A stretch of 23,698 bases of DNA from an uncultured Prevotella sp. (GCF_900549175.1 NZ_URNN01000039.1:1-23698), one strand, 5' to 3'; positions 7,976-15,369 are shown, counted from the stretch's first letter. A program made the numbers and translations. Notes: generated by a model from the sequence alone, not told the origin.

Positions 7976-7982
7976 AGTGCGT

Positions 7983-8075
7983 TTATTTTTTCATGTCGAG
8001 TTTTTTACCGAGATAAACTGCATGTGCGATGGTTGCCACAAATACAAACGCGAAAATCAAACTTAATGTTACCAT
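7983..8075 (-). CDS. Putative 30-residue membrane micro-protein, first of pair
   Basis: This minus-strand frame of 30 codons begins MVTLSLIFAFVFVATIAHAV and ends with a basic tail containing GKKLDMKK. Residues 2-22 form a single predicted membrane span. An AGAAAGG purine-rich stretch lies about 10 bases before the ATG, better than most genes here. A consensus promoter lies about 110 bases upstream. The shape (one span plus Lys-rich tail) resembles small accessory subunits of membrane complexes, but no partner gene is adjacent and I do not recognise a family. It could instead be a leader peptide. Confidence 0.55.
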   Translation of the reverse strand: MVTLSLIFAFVFVATIAHAVYLGKKLDMKK

Positions 8076-8143
8076 AATCTTTTTACCTTTCTTTTCTTTA
8101 AGGGGCTCCCTTATTCTTTTGGAAATCAGTAGACCCCGAGTTA

Positions 8144-8174
8144 CTAATGTTTGTTATCCCTAATGTTGTTATCC
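8144..8174 (-). repeat. Direct repeat in the micro-ORF leader
   Basis: On the plus strand CTAATGTTTGTTATCC (8144-8159) is followed directly by CTAATGTTGTTATCC (8160-8174), a tandem repeat differing by one inserted T. It lies just downstream of the predicted minus-strand start site, within the untranslated leader. It could be a protein- or RNA-binding site; this is inference. Confidence 0.6.
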
Positions 8175-8189
8175 TTACTTTTTCTGGTG

Positions 8190-8221
8190 CAAAGTTACGG
8201 CGGTTTTATTGTGTGGCCAAA
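8190..8221 (-). promoter_or_regulatory. Consensus promoter for the micro-ORF pair
   Basis: Read on the minus strand, TTTG (8221-8218) is followed after 20 bases by TAACTTTG (8197-8190), an exact Bacteroidota TTTG-N20-TAnnTTTG promoter. Initiation near 8184 would give a leader of about 110 nt before the first micro-ORF. Confidence 0.75.
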
Positions 8222-8448
8222 TAATGCGGGCGGAAAAGTCGTTTTATGCCGCTTTAATTGATATCGGTCATGAAAGTGCCGTATTTTTACATTATTATGA
8301 TAACGGATGGTGTATTATTGAGGCATGACAACGAAAAAAGCAGAGAAAAAGTATCGGTAAAGTCATCACGATACATTTTCTCTGCCTTTTATCAATATCC
8401 TTATGACATGTCGGGATTATTGTCACATCCCGCGTTCATTTCCGTCTC
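8222..8448. other. Spacer between micro-ORF promoter and the trxA unit
   Basis: This stretch separates the micro-ORF promoter from the end of the acidic gene downstream of trxA. I see no credible gene in it. A frame from 8258 has no family features and crosses the terminator hairpin at 8340-8385. No promoter matching the local consensus was noticed apart from the one listed. Confidence 0.6.
8340..8385 (-). terminator. Terminator of the trxA transcript
   Basis: GCAGAGAAAAAGTATCG (8340-8356) and CGATACATTTTCTCTGC (8369-8385) form a 17-bp stem with one mismatch and a 12-base loop. On the minus strand the stem is followed by GCTTTTTTCG, a clear T run. It lies 64 bases after the stop of the acidic gene and fits an intrinsic terminator. 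Confidence 0.85.
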
Positions 8449-8778
8449 TCAGTCAACATTCTCTTCCTGAAAGTCCAAATCAGCCTGCGCCACAAGGAGC
8501 ACTTCGTCGGCATCATATTCGCCACGGCCGTCTTCTTTGGCCTTGCGGCACACATATTCGGCCACGGCCTGCAGGTCGATGTCAACGTATTCGTCATCGC
8601 TGCCGCCTTCGAGTATGCCGCTTTCAAAATAATACTCCACTATGGTGTCCATCATATACAGAATGTCATCCGTGGAGTATTTCTCCTTCAGCTCGGCCGG
8701 CAGCATGTTGATGATATATTCGGCCTCGCGGGCGTTCTCTTCCTCATCGAGGCGGAGTTCCTCTTCAAAATCGGCCAT
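8449..8778 (-). CDS. Acidic conserved-looking hypothetical protein downstream of trxA
   Basis: This 109-residue cytoplasmic protein is extremely rich in Asp and Glu (start MADFEEELRLDEEENAREAE, end QADLDFQEENVD). It has no signal, membrane span or cysteine pair. It looks mainly helical, with blocks such as YIINMLPAELKEKYSTDDI and DLQAVAEYVCRKAKEDG. I do not recognise a named domain. It starts 3 bases after the trxA stop, so both are translated from one mRNA that ends at the hairpin at 8340-8385. A similar small acidic gene beside thioredoxin is, from memory, present in other Bacteroidales. A link to redox control is only suggested by position. Confidence 0.8.
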   Translation of the reverse strand: MADFEEELRLDEEENAREAEYIINMLPAELKEKYSTDDILYMMDTIVEYYFESGILEGGSDDEYVDIDLQAVAEYVCRKAKEDGRGEYDADEVLLVAQADLDFQEENVD

Positions 8779-8781
8779 AAA

Positions 8782-9096
8782 TCAGAGCAGTGCTTGGAAT
8801 TTTTCTTCGAGTTTTGCCTTCGACAGGGCACCGACGGTCTTGTCGACCACCTGGCCTCCCTTGAAGAACAGTATGGTGGGGATATTGCGTATGCCATATT
8901 CGGCGGCCAAGTCGTCGCACTCCTCCACGTCGCACTTTCCTACGTTTATTTTGCCGTCGTACTCCTTTGCCAGTTCCTCTACGATGGGGGCAATCATCCG
9001 GCACGGACCGCACCATGTGGCCCAGAAATCCACTACCAACGGCAGGTCGCCGTTCTTAAGACTCTCAAAATTCTCGTTTGTGATTTTTACTTCCAT
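8782..9096 (-). CDS. trxA: Thioredoxin
   Basis: This is a 104-residue cytoplasmic thioredoxin with the active site WCGPC at 28-32 (C29, C32) preceded by VVDFWAT. It also has the cis-proline segment GIRNIPTILFF and a C-terminal helix. The length is typical, and there is no signal peptide. It reduces protein disulfides using electrons from thioredoxin reductase, which is not in the window. It has its own predicted promoter and a long structured leader of about 145 nt. It is followed after 3 bases by an acidic hypothetical gene. Confidence 0.97.
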   Translation of the reverse strand: MEVKITNENFESLKNGDLPLVVDFWATWCGPCRMIAPIVEELAKEYDGKINVGKCDVEECDDLAAEYGIRNIPTILFFKGGQVVDKTVGALSKAKLEEKFQALL

Positions 9097-9240
9097 TGTT
9101 CTCTCGTTTTTATTTGTTTGTATTAATACTATTGTTGCATTTCACATTTTTCCGCGCCGCCACCGGTAGCCGGCGCCTGCTTGCGTAAGGTGCCTGTGAC
9201 CCGGTGACAGGGCGTTTCTTTGAATCGTTTCTTCCCTTAT
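9097..9240 (-). promoter_or_regulatory. Long GC-rich 5' leader of trxA
   Basis: Between the predicted start near 9240 and the trxA ATG lie about 145 untranslated bases. The plus strand holds CCTGTGACCCGGTGACAGG, an imperfect hairpin, next to GC-rich sequence that can pair further (CGCGCCGCCACCGGTAGCCGG). The final 60 bases before the ATG are AT-rich. No known riboswitch class is recognised; a regulatory role is inference. Confidence 0.35.
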
Positions 9241-9246
9241 TATCTG

Positions 9247-9277
9247 CAAAAATAAGGAAAACCATTGATACCGCCAA
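9247..9277 (-). promoter_or_regulatory. Predicted promoter of trxA
   Basis: On the minus strand TATTTTTG (9254-9247) matches TAnnTTTG, with TTGG (9277-9274) 19 bases upstream as a near match to the -33 TTTG. Confidence 0.55.
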
Positions 9278-9281
9278 GCGG

Positions 9282-9306
9282 ATAAAGCTTTTTTAGCAGG
9301 CTTTAT
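9282..9306 (-). terminator. Weak hairpin after dnaE
   Basis: ATAAAGC and GCTTTAT (9282-9288 and 9300-9306) form a 7-bp stem with an 11-base loop just after the dnaE stop. There is no T run on the minus strand, so termination would be weak, and some dnaE transcripts may continue into trxA. Confidence 0.3.
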
Positions 9307-9312
9307 GGCTTT

Positions 9313-12300
9313 TCAGTTTATTTTGTAGTCAAGAACATTCTTGTTCTGTTCGATGAATGTGATGAGCGTGCGCTTTACGTCAACCGTGCGGCTCTTGCTG
9401 CGCAGCAGCACATGATTCTTTCCGCTCGAGTCGTGCAGCTGGAAGAAGAGTTTGGTCGCTCCCGGACTGTCGGCTATTATCTCGTTCAGCTCGTTGACAA
9501 TCTGGTCGTTGAGTTCGTCGGTGAGCAGCGATATCGTGATGCGGTCGACGGCCTTGTCCTTGATGGTTTGCAGATACTCGATGTTCTGCACCTTCAGGTC
9601 GAAGAACTGGCTGTCGCGGTAGCGCTGCTGGCATTTGGCCGTGATATAGATGGTGCATCCCTCCTTGAACATTCCGCTCCAGCGCCCCCAGTCTTCGCCG
9701 AACAGGGCCAGTTCGCCCGTGCCTTCAAAGTCTTCTATGGTCACGAATCCGCAGGGTTTGCCCGACTTCGTGAACTTTGACTTGATGTCGGTAACGATGC
9801 CGCCGATGATTACGTCTTCGCGGTCTTTCAGTGAAGAAATGTCGGACAGTTCGGCGCAGTTGGTGTTGCAAAGGTTGTCAAGCACTATCTTGTACTCGTC
9901 AAGCGGATGGGCCGAGATATAGATGCCCACCAGCTCGCGCTCGCGGTTCAGACGCTCGATGTCGCTCCACGTCTCACCTTTTATTATAGGTGGCGTGGCT
10001 ATCTCCACCTCGTTTTCACCGCCGAAGAGCGAGTTGCGCATCTGGTTCTGCTCCATTTGGTATGTCTGGCCGTAGCGCACGAACGTGTCGATGAACATTT
10101 CGCCCTTGTTGTTCTTGGCGAAGAAGTCTTCGCGGCGCAGTTGTCCGAAGCCGTCGAATCCGCCGCTCAATACGAGCGATTCCACACACTTGCGGTTGAC
10201 GGCGCTGAGGTTGACACGCTGTATGAAGTCGAAAATGGTCTTGTATGGGCCGTTCTTCTCGCGTTCGGAGATGATGGCGTCGGCCGCCGCACCGCCCACG
10301 CCCTTGATGGCACTGATGCCGAAACGTATCTCGCCATTCTTGTTAACGCTGAACTTCTGGCGGCTCTCGTTCACGTCGGGGCCGAGTGTTGGTATGCCCA
10401 TCGAGCGGCACTCGTCCATGAACTTCGTTATGTCGTTGATGTTGTCGAGACTTCGGCTCATGATGCCGGCCATGAACTCGGCCGGATAGTGGGCCTTGAG
10501 GTAGGCCGTCTGATAAGCCACCCACGAGTAGCATGTGGCGTGACTCTTGTTGAAGGCGTATGACGCGAATTTCTCCCAGTCGCTCCAAATCTTTTCGAGC
10601 ACCTTCGGATCGTGGCCGTTCTTCTTGCCGCCCTCGATGAATTTCGGTTTCATTGCGTCTACGATGGCCTTCTTCTTCTTACCCATGGCCTTGCGCAGGG
10701 CGTCGCTCTCGCCTCGGGTGAAGTTGGCCAGCTGGCGCGAGAGGAGCATGACCTGCTCCTGATAGACGGTGATGCCGTAGGTGTCTTTGAGATATTTCTC
10801 CATGCACGGTATGTCGTACTTTATCTCCTCGCGGCCGTTCTTTCGGGCGATGAACGACGGGATGTAGTCCATAGGCCCCGGACGGTAGAGGGCGTTCATG
10901 GCTATGAGGTCTTCGAAGACTGACGGCTGCAGCTCGCGCAGATATTTCTGCATGCCGGCCGACTCAAACTGGAACGTTCCTATCGTGCGGCCCTCGCAGT
11001 AGAGCTGATACGTGAGCGGGTCGTCAATGGGTATGGTGTCGAGGTCTATTATCTCTCCGGTGCGCAGCCGCACGTTCTCCACGGCCTCTTTCAGCTGCGA
11101 CAGCGTCTTCAGTCCGAGAAAGTCCATCTTGATGAGCCCGGTCTCCTCTATCACGTGACCGTCGTACTGCGTGCAGAGCAGCTTGTGCCCCGGGTCGCTC
11201 TTGTCTTCGGCCGTAGACACCGGCACCCAGTCGCTGATGGGGTCGCGGCAGATGATGGTGCCGCAGGCATGTATGCCGGTGTTGCGCACGGTGCCTTCCA
11301 ACATTCGGGCGTAGCGTATCGTCTCGCGTTCCAACTTGTTGGTGCTGGCCTCGGCCTCGCGCAGTTCGGGGATGACGCTGATGGCGTTGGCGAGGTTCAT
11401 CTTCAGTCCGCCCGGCAGCTTGTCGGGTATGGCCTTGCAGAGCTGGTTGCTGCGTTCGAGCGGCAGCTTTTCCACGCGGGCTACGTCTTTGATGGAGTTT
11501 TTTGTGGCCATGGTTCCGTAGGTGATGATGTGGGCCACCTTGTCGTGCCCGTACTTGTCTTCCACCCACTCGAGCACGCGTCCGCGTCCGTCATCGTCGA
11601 AGTCGGTGTCGATATCGGGCAGCGAGATGCGGTCGGGGTTGAGGAAACGCTCGAACAGCAGGTCATATTTGATGGGGTCTATCTTGGTGATGCCCAGACA
11701 GTAGGCCACCACGCTTCCGGCGGCCGAACCACGTCCCGGTCCCACCATCACGCCCAGCTCCTCGCGGGCAGAGTTGATGAAGTCCTGTACGATGAGGAAG
11801 TAGCCGGGAAATCCCATCGTCTTCATGATGTGCAGCTCGAAGTTGACGCGCTCTCTCACCTCGTCGTTCAGCGGGTCGCCGTAGAGTCTGCGTGCGCCGT
11901 CGTACGCCAGTTTCGACAGATAGTCGGCCTCGAACTTTATGCGGTATATGCGGTCGTATCCGCCCAGTTTCTTTATCTTTTTCGCGCCTTCCTCGGGCGG
12001 CAGCTGGTTTTCGCCGTTCTCGTCGCTCGTGAATTCGTCGTACAGCTCCTGTTCGGTTATTCTCTGTCGGTATTCGTCCTCCGAGCCGAACTCTGCCGGA
12101 ATGGGGAAGAAGGGCATGATGGGGTCGTGGTCTATCGAGTATGTCTCCACCTTGTCAAGTATCTCGCATGTGTTGGCCAGTGCCTCGGGTATGTCGCCGA
12201 ACACCTCGTTCATCTCCTCGCGCGTCTTAAACCACTCCTGCTTCGAGTACAACATTCGCGTGGGGTCGTCGAGGTCTTTGCCTGTGGAGAGGCAGAGCAG

Positions 12301-13032
12301 ACGGTCGTGGGCCTCGGCGTTCTCCTCGTCCACGAAGTGGCTGTCGTTGGTGCATACCAGTTTTATACCGTGCTTGCGGGCCAGTTCTATTATGACCTTG
12401 TTGGCTTGCTGCTGCAGGGGGAATGTCTCGCGGTTGGCGCGTATGGTCGGGTCTTTCACCTCGTGGCGCTGCAGCTCGAGATAATAGTCGTCGCCGAACA
12501 CGCGCTTGAACCACAGTACGGCCTCCTCGGCACCGGCGATGTCGCCGTTGAGAATCTTGGCGGGCACCTCGCCGGCGATACATGCCGAACAGACGATGAG
12601 ACCCTCGTGGTGTTTTTCCAGTTCGACATGGTCGGTACGCGGGCGGTTGTAGAATCCCTCGGTCCAGGCTTTCGACACCAGTTTTATCAGGTTGTGATAG
12701 CCGGTCTCGTTCTTTGCCAGCACCACGAGGTGGTTTCCGCCGCCGTCACCCTTGGCCTTCTCCTTGTCGGTGAGGCGCCGGCCGTTGCGCACCACGTACA
12801 TCTCGCAGCCGAAGATGGGCTTGAAAGGTTCCAGCCCGGCATCCTTGCGCTTGCCGTTCACGCCCTTGCAGTAGTTGAAAAACTCCTTTATGCCCATCAT
12901 GTTGCCGTGGTCGGTGATGGCCATGCCGCGCATGCCGTTGCCCACGGCCTTGTCCACAAGCTTCGGTATACTGGCCTGTCCGTCGAGTATCGAGTAGTAT
13001 GTGTGTACGTGCAGATGTACGAAATCTTCCAT
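9313..13032 (-). CDS. dnaE: DNA polymerase III alpha subunit
   Basis: This is the replicative polymerase catalytic subunit, 1239 residues, slightly longer than the 1160 of E. coli. The N-terminal PHP domain begins VHLHVHTYYSILDG, with further metal-type residues at DHGN (about 41-44) and TNDSHF (about 228-233). The catalytic domain shows GPGRGSAAGSVVAYCLGI (431-448), the paired aspartates D473 and D475 in PDIDTDF, and the third at D637 in GLIKMDFLGLKTL. A helix-hairpin-helix region and an OB fold (VIIGGIVTDIKSKFTKSGK, about 1075-1120) follow. All key acidic residues are present. The DnaE type is indicated because the PHP domain is N-terminal with no inserted exonuclease. The start at 13032 puts the PHP motif at the expected place, with a promoter about 33 bases upstream. 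Confidence 0.97.
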   Translation of the reverse strand: MEDFVHLHVHTYYSILDGQASIPKLVDKAVGNGMRGMAITDHGNMMGIKEFFNYCKGVNGKRKDAGLEPFKPIFGCEMYVVRNGRRLTDKEKAKGDGGGNHLVVLAKNETGYHNLIKLVSKAWTEGFYNRPRTDHVELEKHHEGLIVCSACIAGEVPAKILNGDIAGAEEAVLWFKRVFGDDYYLELQRHEVKDPTIRANRETFPLQQQANKVIIELARKHGIKLVCTNDSHFVDEENAEAHDRLLCLSTGKDLDDPTRMLYSKQEWFKTREEMNEVFGDIPEALANTCEILDKVETYSIDHDPIMPFFPIPAEFGSEDEYRQRITEQELYDEFTSDENGENQLPPEEGAKKIKKLGGYDRIYRIKFEADYLSKLAYDGARRLYGDPLNDEVRERVNFELHIMKTMGFPGYFLIVQDFINSAREELGVMVGPGRGSAAGSVVAYCLGITKIDPIKYDLLFERFLNPDRISLPDIDTDFDDDGRGRVLEWVEDKYGHDKVAHIITYGTMATKNSIKDVARVEKLPLERSNQLCKAIPDKLPGGLKMNLANAISVIPELREAEASTNKLERETIRYARMLEGTVRNTGIHACGTIICRDPISDWVPVSTAEDKSDPGHKLLCTQYDGHVIEETGLIKMDFLGLKTLSQLKEAVENVRLRTGEIIDLDTIPIDDPLTYQLYCEGRTIGTFQFESAGMQKYLRELQPSVFEDLIAMNALYRPGPMDYIPSFIARKNGREEIKYDIPCMEKYLKDTYGITVYQEQVMLLSRQLANFTRGESDALRKAMGKKKKAIVDAMKPKFIEGGKKNGHDPKVLEKIWSDWEKFASYAFNKSHATCYSWVAYQTAYLKAHYPAEFMAGIMSRSLDNINDITKFMDECRSMGIPTLGPDVNESRQKFSVNKNGEIRFGISAIKGVGGAAADAIISEREKNGPYKTIFDFIQRVNLSAVNRKCVESLVLSGGFDGFGQLRREDFFAKNNKGEMFIDTFVRYGQTYQMEQNQMRNSLFGGENEVEIATPPIIKGETWSDIERLNRERELVGIYISAHPLDEYKIVLDNLCNTNCAELSDISSLKDREDVIIGGIVTDIKSKFTKSGKPCGFVTIEDFEGTGELALFGEDWGRWSGMFKEGCTIYITAKCQQRYRDSQFFDLKVQNIEYLQTIKDKAVDRITISLLTDELNDQIVNELNEIIADSPGATKLFFQLHDSSGKNHVLLRSKSRTVDVKRTLITFIEQNKNVLDYKIN

Positions 13033-13064
13033 GCTTTATGCTTTCTTGTTTTGATTTGGAGGCG

Positions 13065-13096
13065 TAAAGTTACACAGAAACCGTAAGACTGCCAAA
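13065..13096 (-). promoter_or_regulatory. Predicted promoter of dnaE
   Basis: On the minus strand TTTG (13096-13093) is followed after 20 bases by TAACTTTA (13072-13065), one mismatch from TAnnTTTG. It would give a leader of about 25-30 nt before the dnaE ATG. Confidence 0.6.
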
Positions 13097-13247
13097 TGAA
13101 AACGGAAGAAAAATAAATGTGGCCGGCGGCAGTCCGGCGAATCAATAGGGGTCGGACGACACCCTCAACTTGCCGTTATGACAGGGCGAACAGGGACGGA
13201 TTGTGGAGTAATATAACTTGCAGAAGTTTCGCAAGTGCTCAACTCAA

Positions 13248-13284
13248 GGAGTTAAAGGGAGTTAAGGAGTTAAGAGGAGTTAAG
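13248..13284. repeat. GGAGTTAA 9-bp repeat cluster
   Basis: Four consecutive units (GGAGTTAAA, GGGAGTTAA, GGAGTTAAG, AGGAGTTAAG) lie in the dnaE-psd spacer. The same unit recurs at the right end of the window (23646-23698), so it is a dispersed spacer repeat. Confidence 0.85.
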
Positions 13285-13371
13285 CCATTTGCATTATGAG
13301 CATAAATTATTGCCGTGACATTCGTCGCAGTAAATATATTTTTCATCAATAAGAAAGAAAAATGAGAAAAG

Positions 13372-13403
13372 TTTGTAAGATAAACAAAAAAGGTGTACCT
13401 TTG
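13372..13403 (+). promoter_or_regulatory. Consensus promoter of psd
   Basis: TTTG (13372-13375), 20 bases, then TACCTTTG (13396-13403): an exact match to the Bacteroidota promoter. The start site near 13410 gives a short leader before the ATG at 13433. Confidence 0.8.
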
Positions 13404-13432
13404 CATTGAATTTGGAACAATCATAATAACCG

Positions 13433-14122
13433 ATGGGGCAAAGAATCAGAAAACTTAAGAAAATCAGAATACATCGTGAGGGTACCAACACACTCGTCTA
13501 TAGCCTGTTGGCAATAGTCGCAGTGGCCGCTTTGCTGTGGCATTTGCCCGGCAATAAAGTCCCTTTTTGGGTGTTCGTAGCCCTTTTCGGTACGGCGTGG
13601 GTTGTGGTTCTCAACTTCTACCGCTGCCCGAAACGCTATTTCGAGGGTGATACCGAACGTGTTGTCGTGGCTCCTGCCGACGGCAGGATTGTCGTTGTGG
13701 AGGAGGTGGAAGAGACGGAATACTTTCATGACCGCCGCCTGATGATTTCAATATTCATGAGCTTGTTCAACGTTCACGCCAACTGGTTCCCCGTAGACGG
13801 GAAGGTGGTGTCGGTGGTTCATAAGGACGGCAACTACCACAAGGCATGGTTGCCCAAGGCCAGCGAAGAGAACGAACATGCCGACGTGATGATAGAGACG
13901 CCCGAGGGTGAGCGCGTGCTCTGCCGCCAGATAGCCGGTGCCATGGCGCGCCGCATAGTGACATATGCCAAACCCGGCGAGGAGTGCTATATAGACGAGC
14001 ATTTGGGATTCATCAAGCTGGGTTCGCGTGTAGACGTGTATCTGCCTTTGGGCACCGAGGTGTGTGTCAAGATGGGGCAGGCCACTACGGGCGACCTCAC
14101 AGTCATCGCCAAACTGAAGTAA
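13433..14122 (+). CDS. psd: Phosphatidylserine decarboxylase proenzyme
   Basis: Psd decarboxylates phosphatidylserine to phosphatidylethanolamine at the inner membrane. The 229-residue length fits the short bacterial and archaeal-type (PSD-A) class. Two hydrophobic segments (about 20-38 and 44-62) come first. They are followed by VVVAPADGRIV, MSLFNVHANWFPVDG (His115 region) and IAGAMARRIVTY. The self-cleavage site is LGSR, where S198 becomes the pyruvoyl group. It has its own consensus promoter and is followed by pssA, which makes its substrate. Confidence 0.95.
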   Translation: MGQRIRKLKKIRIHREGTNTLVYSLLAIVAVAALLWHLPGNKVPFWVFVALFGTAWVVVLNFYRCPKRYFEGDTERVVVAPADGRIVVVEEVEETEYFHDRRLMISIFMSLFNVHANWFPVDGKVVSVVHKDGNYHKAWLPKASEENEHADVMIETPEGERVLCRQIAGAMARRIVTYAKPGEECYIDEHLGFIKLGSRVDVYLPLGTEVCVKMGQATTGDLTVIAKLK

Positions 14123-14126
14123 TTTT

Positions 14127-14154
14127 TCCGGTGCTTGCTTTTGTGGGCACCGGA
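14127..14154 (+). other. Intercistronic hairpin between psd and pssA
   Basis: TCCGGTGC (14127-14134) and GCACCGGA (14147-14154) form a perfect 8-bp stem with a 12-base loop, starting 5 bases after the psd stop. No T run follows, so it is more likely an mRNA processing or stability element, or an attenuator, than a full terminator. Confidence 0.5.
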
Positions 14155-14187
14155 CATGGCAGACACATATAATATAAAATCACTTGC

Positions 14188-14898
14188 ATGGCTAATTTCA
14201 TTACACGACAGATACCAAACACGATAACATGTTGTAACCTCGTTTCGGGCAGCATAGCCGTTTCATACGCTTTCATGGGCTGTTATGGCACGGCCTTCCT
14301 GTTTATCGTCATTGGGGCGGTATTCGATTTTTTCGACGGAATGAGTGCCCGGTTGCTCGGCGTTTCCTCTCCTATTGGAAAGGAACTCGACTCGCTGGCC
14401 GACTGCATCACGTTCGGTCTGGCTCCGTCGGCCATCATCTATACCTTTCTTGAAACGCAGGACAGCCTTCCGGCTCTTGGCCCTGTGGCCGATTTCGTGC
14501 CCTATGCGGCCTTTGTGATGGCAGCGTTTTCGGCTCTGCGTCTGGCAAAGTTCAATCTTGACGAGCGTCAGACCACATCGTTCATCGGCATGCCTACACC
14601 GGCCAACGCCTTGTTTTGGGCTTCGCTCGTGACGGGCAGTGAGGCATGGCTGTCGTCATCGCCGTATATCGTGGCCGGTGTGGTGGCCATGGTGTTTGTG
14701 TGCAGCTGGCTGCTTGTGGCCGAGATACCCATGTTTGCGCTGAAGTTCAAGACATGGGGATGGCTCGGCAACGAGATAAAGTATATCTTTGTCATTACCT
14801 CAGCCGTTTTGCTTGCGGTATTCCGTATGAGCGGTTTCGCCGCCGTAGTGGCGTGGTATGTAGCCTTGTCCGTGTTCACAAATTGCAGGAAAGGTTAG
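14188..14898 (+). CDS. pssA: CDP-diacylglycerol-serine O-phosphatidyltransferase
   Basis: PssA is an integral-membrane phosphatidylserine synthase of the CDP-alcohol phosphotransferase family, 236 residues. The diagnostic motif is complete: D50-G51-x2-A54-R55-x8-G64-x3-D68-x3-D72 (FFDGMSARLLG then GKELDSLAD). Several membrane spans follow, including about 25-45, 95-115, 150-180 and 195-230. It supplies phosphatidylserine to Psd, encoded 65 bases upstream. The next gene begins 4 bases after the stop, so the three genes form an operon. Confidence 0.95.
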   Translation: MANFITRQIPNTITCCNLVSGSIAVSYAFMGCYGTAFLFIVIGAVFDFFDGMSARLLGVSSPIGKELDSLADCITFGLAPSAIIYTFLETQDSLPALGPVADFVPYAAFVMAAFSALRLAKFNLDERQTTSFIGMPTPANALFWASLVTGSEAWLSSSPYIVAGVVAMVFVCSWLLVAEIPMFALKFKTWGWLGNEIKYIFVITSAVLLAVFRMSGFAAVVAWYVALSVFTNCRKG

Positions 14899-14902
14899 TT
14901 CT

Positions 14903-15208
14903 ATGCTGCACGGATTGCTTGTCATATTGCTTTTCTTCTTTGTTCTCATCGCTGTCATGGCGATGATTGCTGTGTGGATGGTGTTCCGCGGTGTCGGCCA
15001 TCTGCGCGACAAGGTGTTCAAGTCAATGGGCTTTGACGGTTTCTCATCTGGTGGAGGAGCATCATCATCTTCCCGTACCGGCTCCGGCCGCCGCCAACAG
15101 TCGGATGGCGGAACGATAATCATTGACAACCGCGACCCGGAGCGGGCCCGAAGGAAAATTATTCCGCACGACGAGGGTGAGTATGTGGATTTTGAGGAAG
15201 AGAAGTAG
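14903..15208 (+). CDS. DUF4834 family small membrane protein
   Basis: This 101-residue protein has one strong N-terminal membrane span (about 4-28, LLVILLFFFVLIAVMAMIAV). A short amphipathic stretch follows, then a Gly/Ser-rich linker and a charged C-terminus (DPERARRKIIPHDEGEYVDF). The pattern and the position after psd and pssA match what I know as DUF4834 in Bacteroidota. No biochemical role is known to me; a link to phospholipid synthesis or the envelope is suggested only by operon position. Confidence 0.82.
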   Translation: MLHGLLVILLFFFVLIAVMAMIAVWMVFRGVGHLRDKVFKSMGFDGFSSGGGASSSSRTGSGRRQQSDGGTIIIDNRDPERARRKIIPHDEGEYVDFEEEK

Positions 15209-15361
15209 TATGCCCTTTAAATGTTGTGTATATGCCTTTGGCTTGTCATTGTACTTGTAAACCTTTGTGGGTATTTATGAGTATTTGTATTCCTTTAAGT
15301 ATAAATATTAAAATAAATGTTTTACTTTTCTAATGAATTATTTCGGTTGGGAAACTTTTGG

Positions 15362-15369
15362 TACCTTTG
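15362..15369 (+). promoter_or_regulatory. -7 promoter element of the small outer-membrane gene
   Basis: TACCTTTG matches TAnnTTTG exactly, 33 bases before the ATG at 15403. No good -33 TTTG is present at the usual distance. The spacer 15209-15361 is AT-rich and otherwise shows nothing I recognise. Confidence 0.5.

Larger units (their letters stand above)
13033..13432. other. Divergent spacer between dnaE and psd
   Basis: This 400-base spacer has no credible gene. It holds the minus-strand dnaE promoter at its left end, a GGAGTTAA repeat cluster (13248-13284), and the plus-strand psd promoter at its right end. A short element TAACTTGCAGAAGTTTCGCAAG (about 13214-13235) resembles the palindrome upstream of aroA with one base missing, and forms the inverted pair CTTGC/GCAAG. 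Confidence 0.7.

Noticed and set aside
8258..8470. Plus-strand 70-codon frame in the spacer left of the trxA unit
   Set aside because: It spans a strong terminator hairpin and the 3' end of the opposite-strand acidic gene, and has no start-site or family support.
11155..13086. Plus-strand open frame of 643 codons antisense to dnaE
   Set aside because: It is an exact antisense shadow of dnaE, has no family motifs and low-complexity Val/His/Leu composition, and arises from the GC-rich codon use of dnaE.
13248..13284. Possible CRISPR array
   Set aside because: Units are 9 bp and directly adjacent with no unique spacers, and no cas gene is present. The same reasoning applies to 16804-16893, 17664-17735 and 23646-23698.
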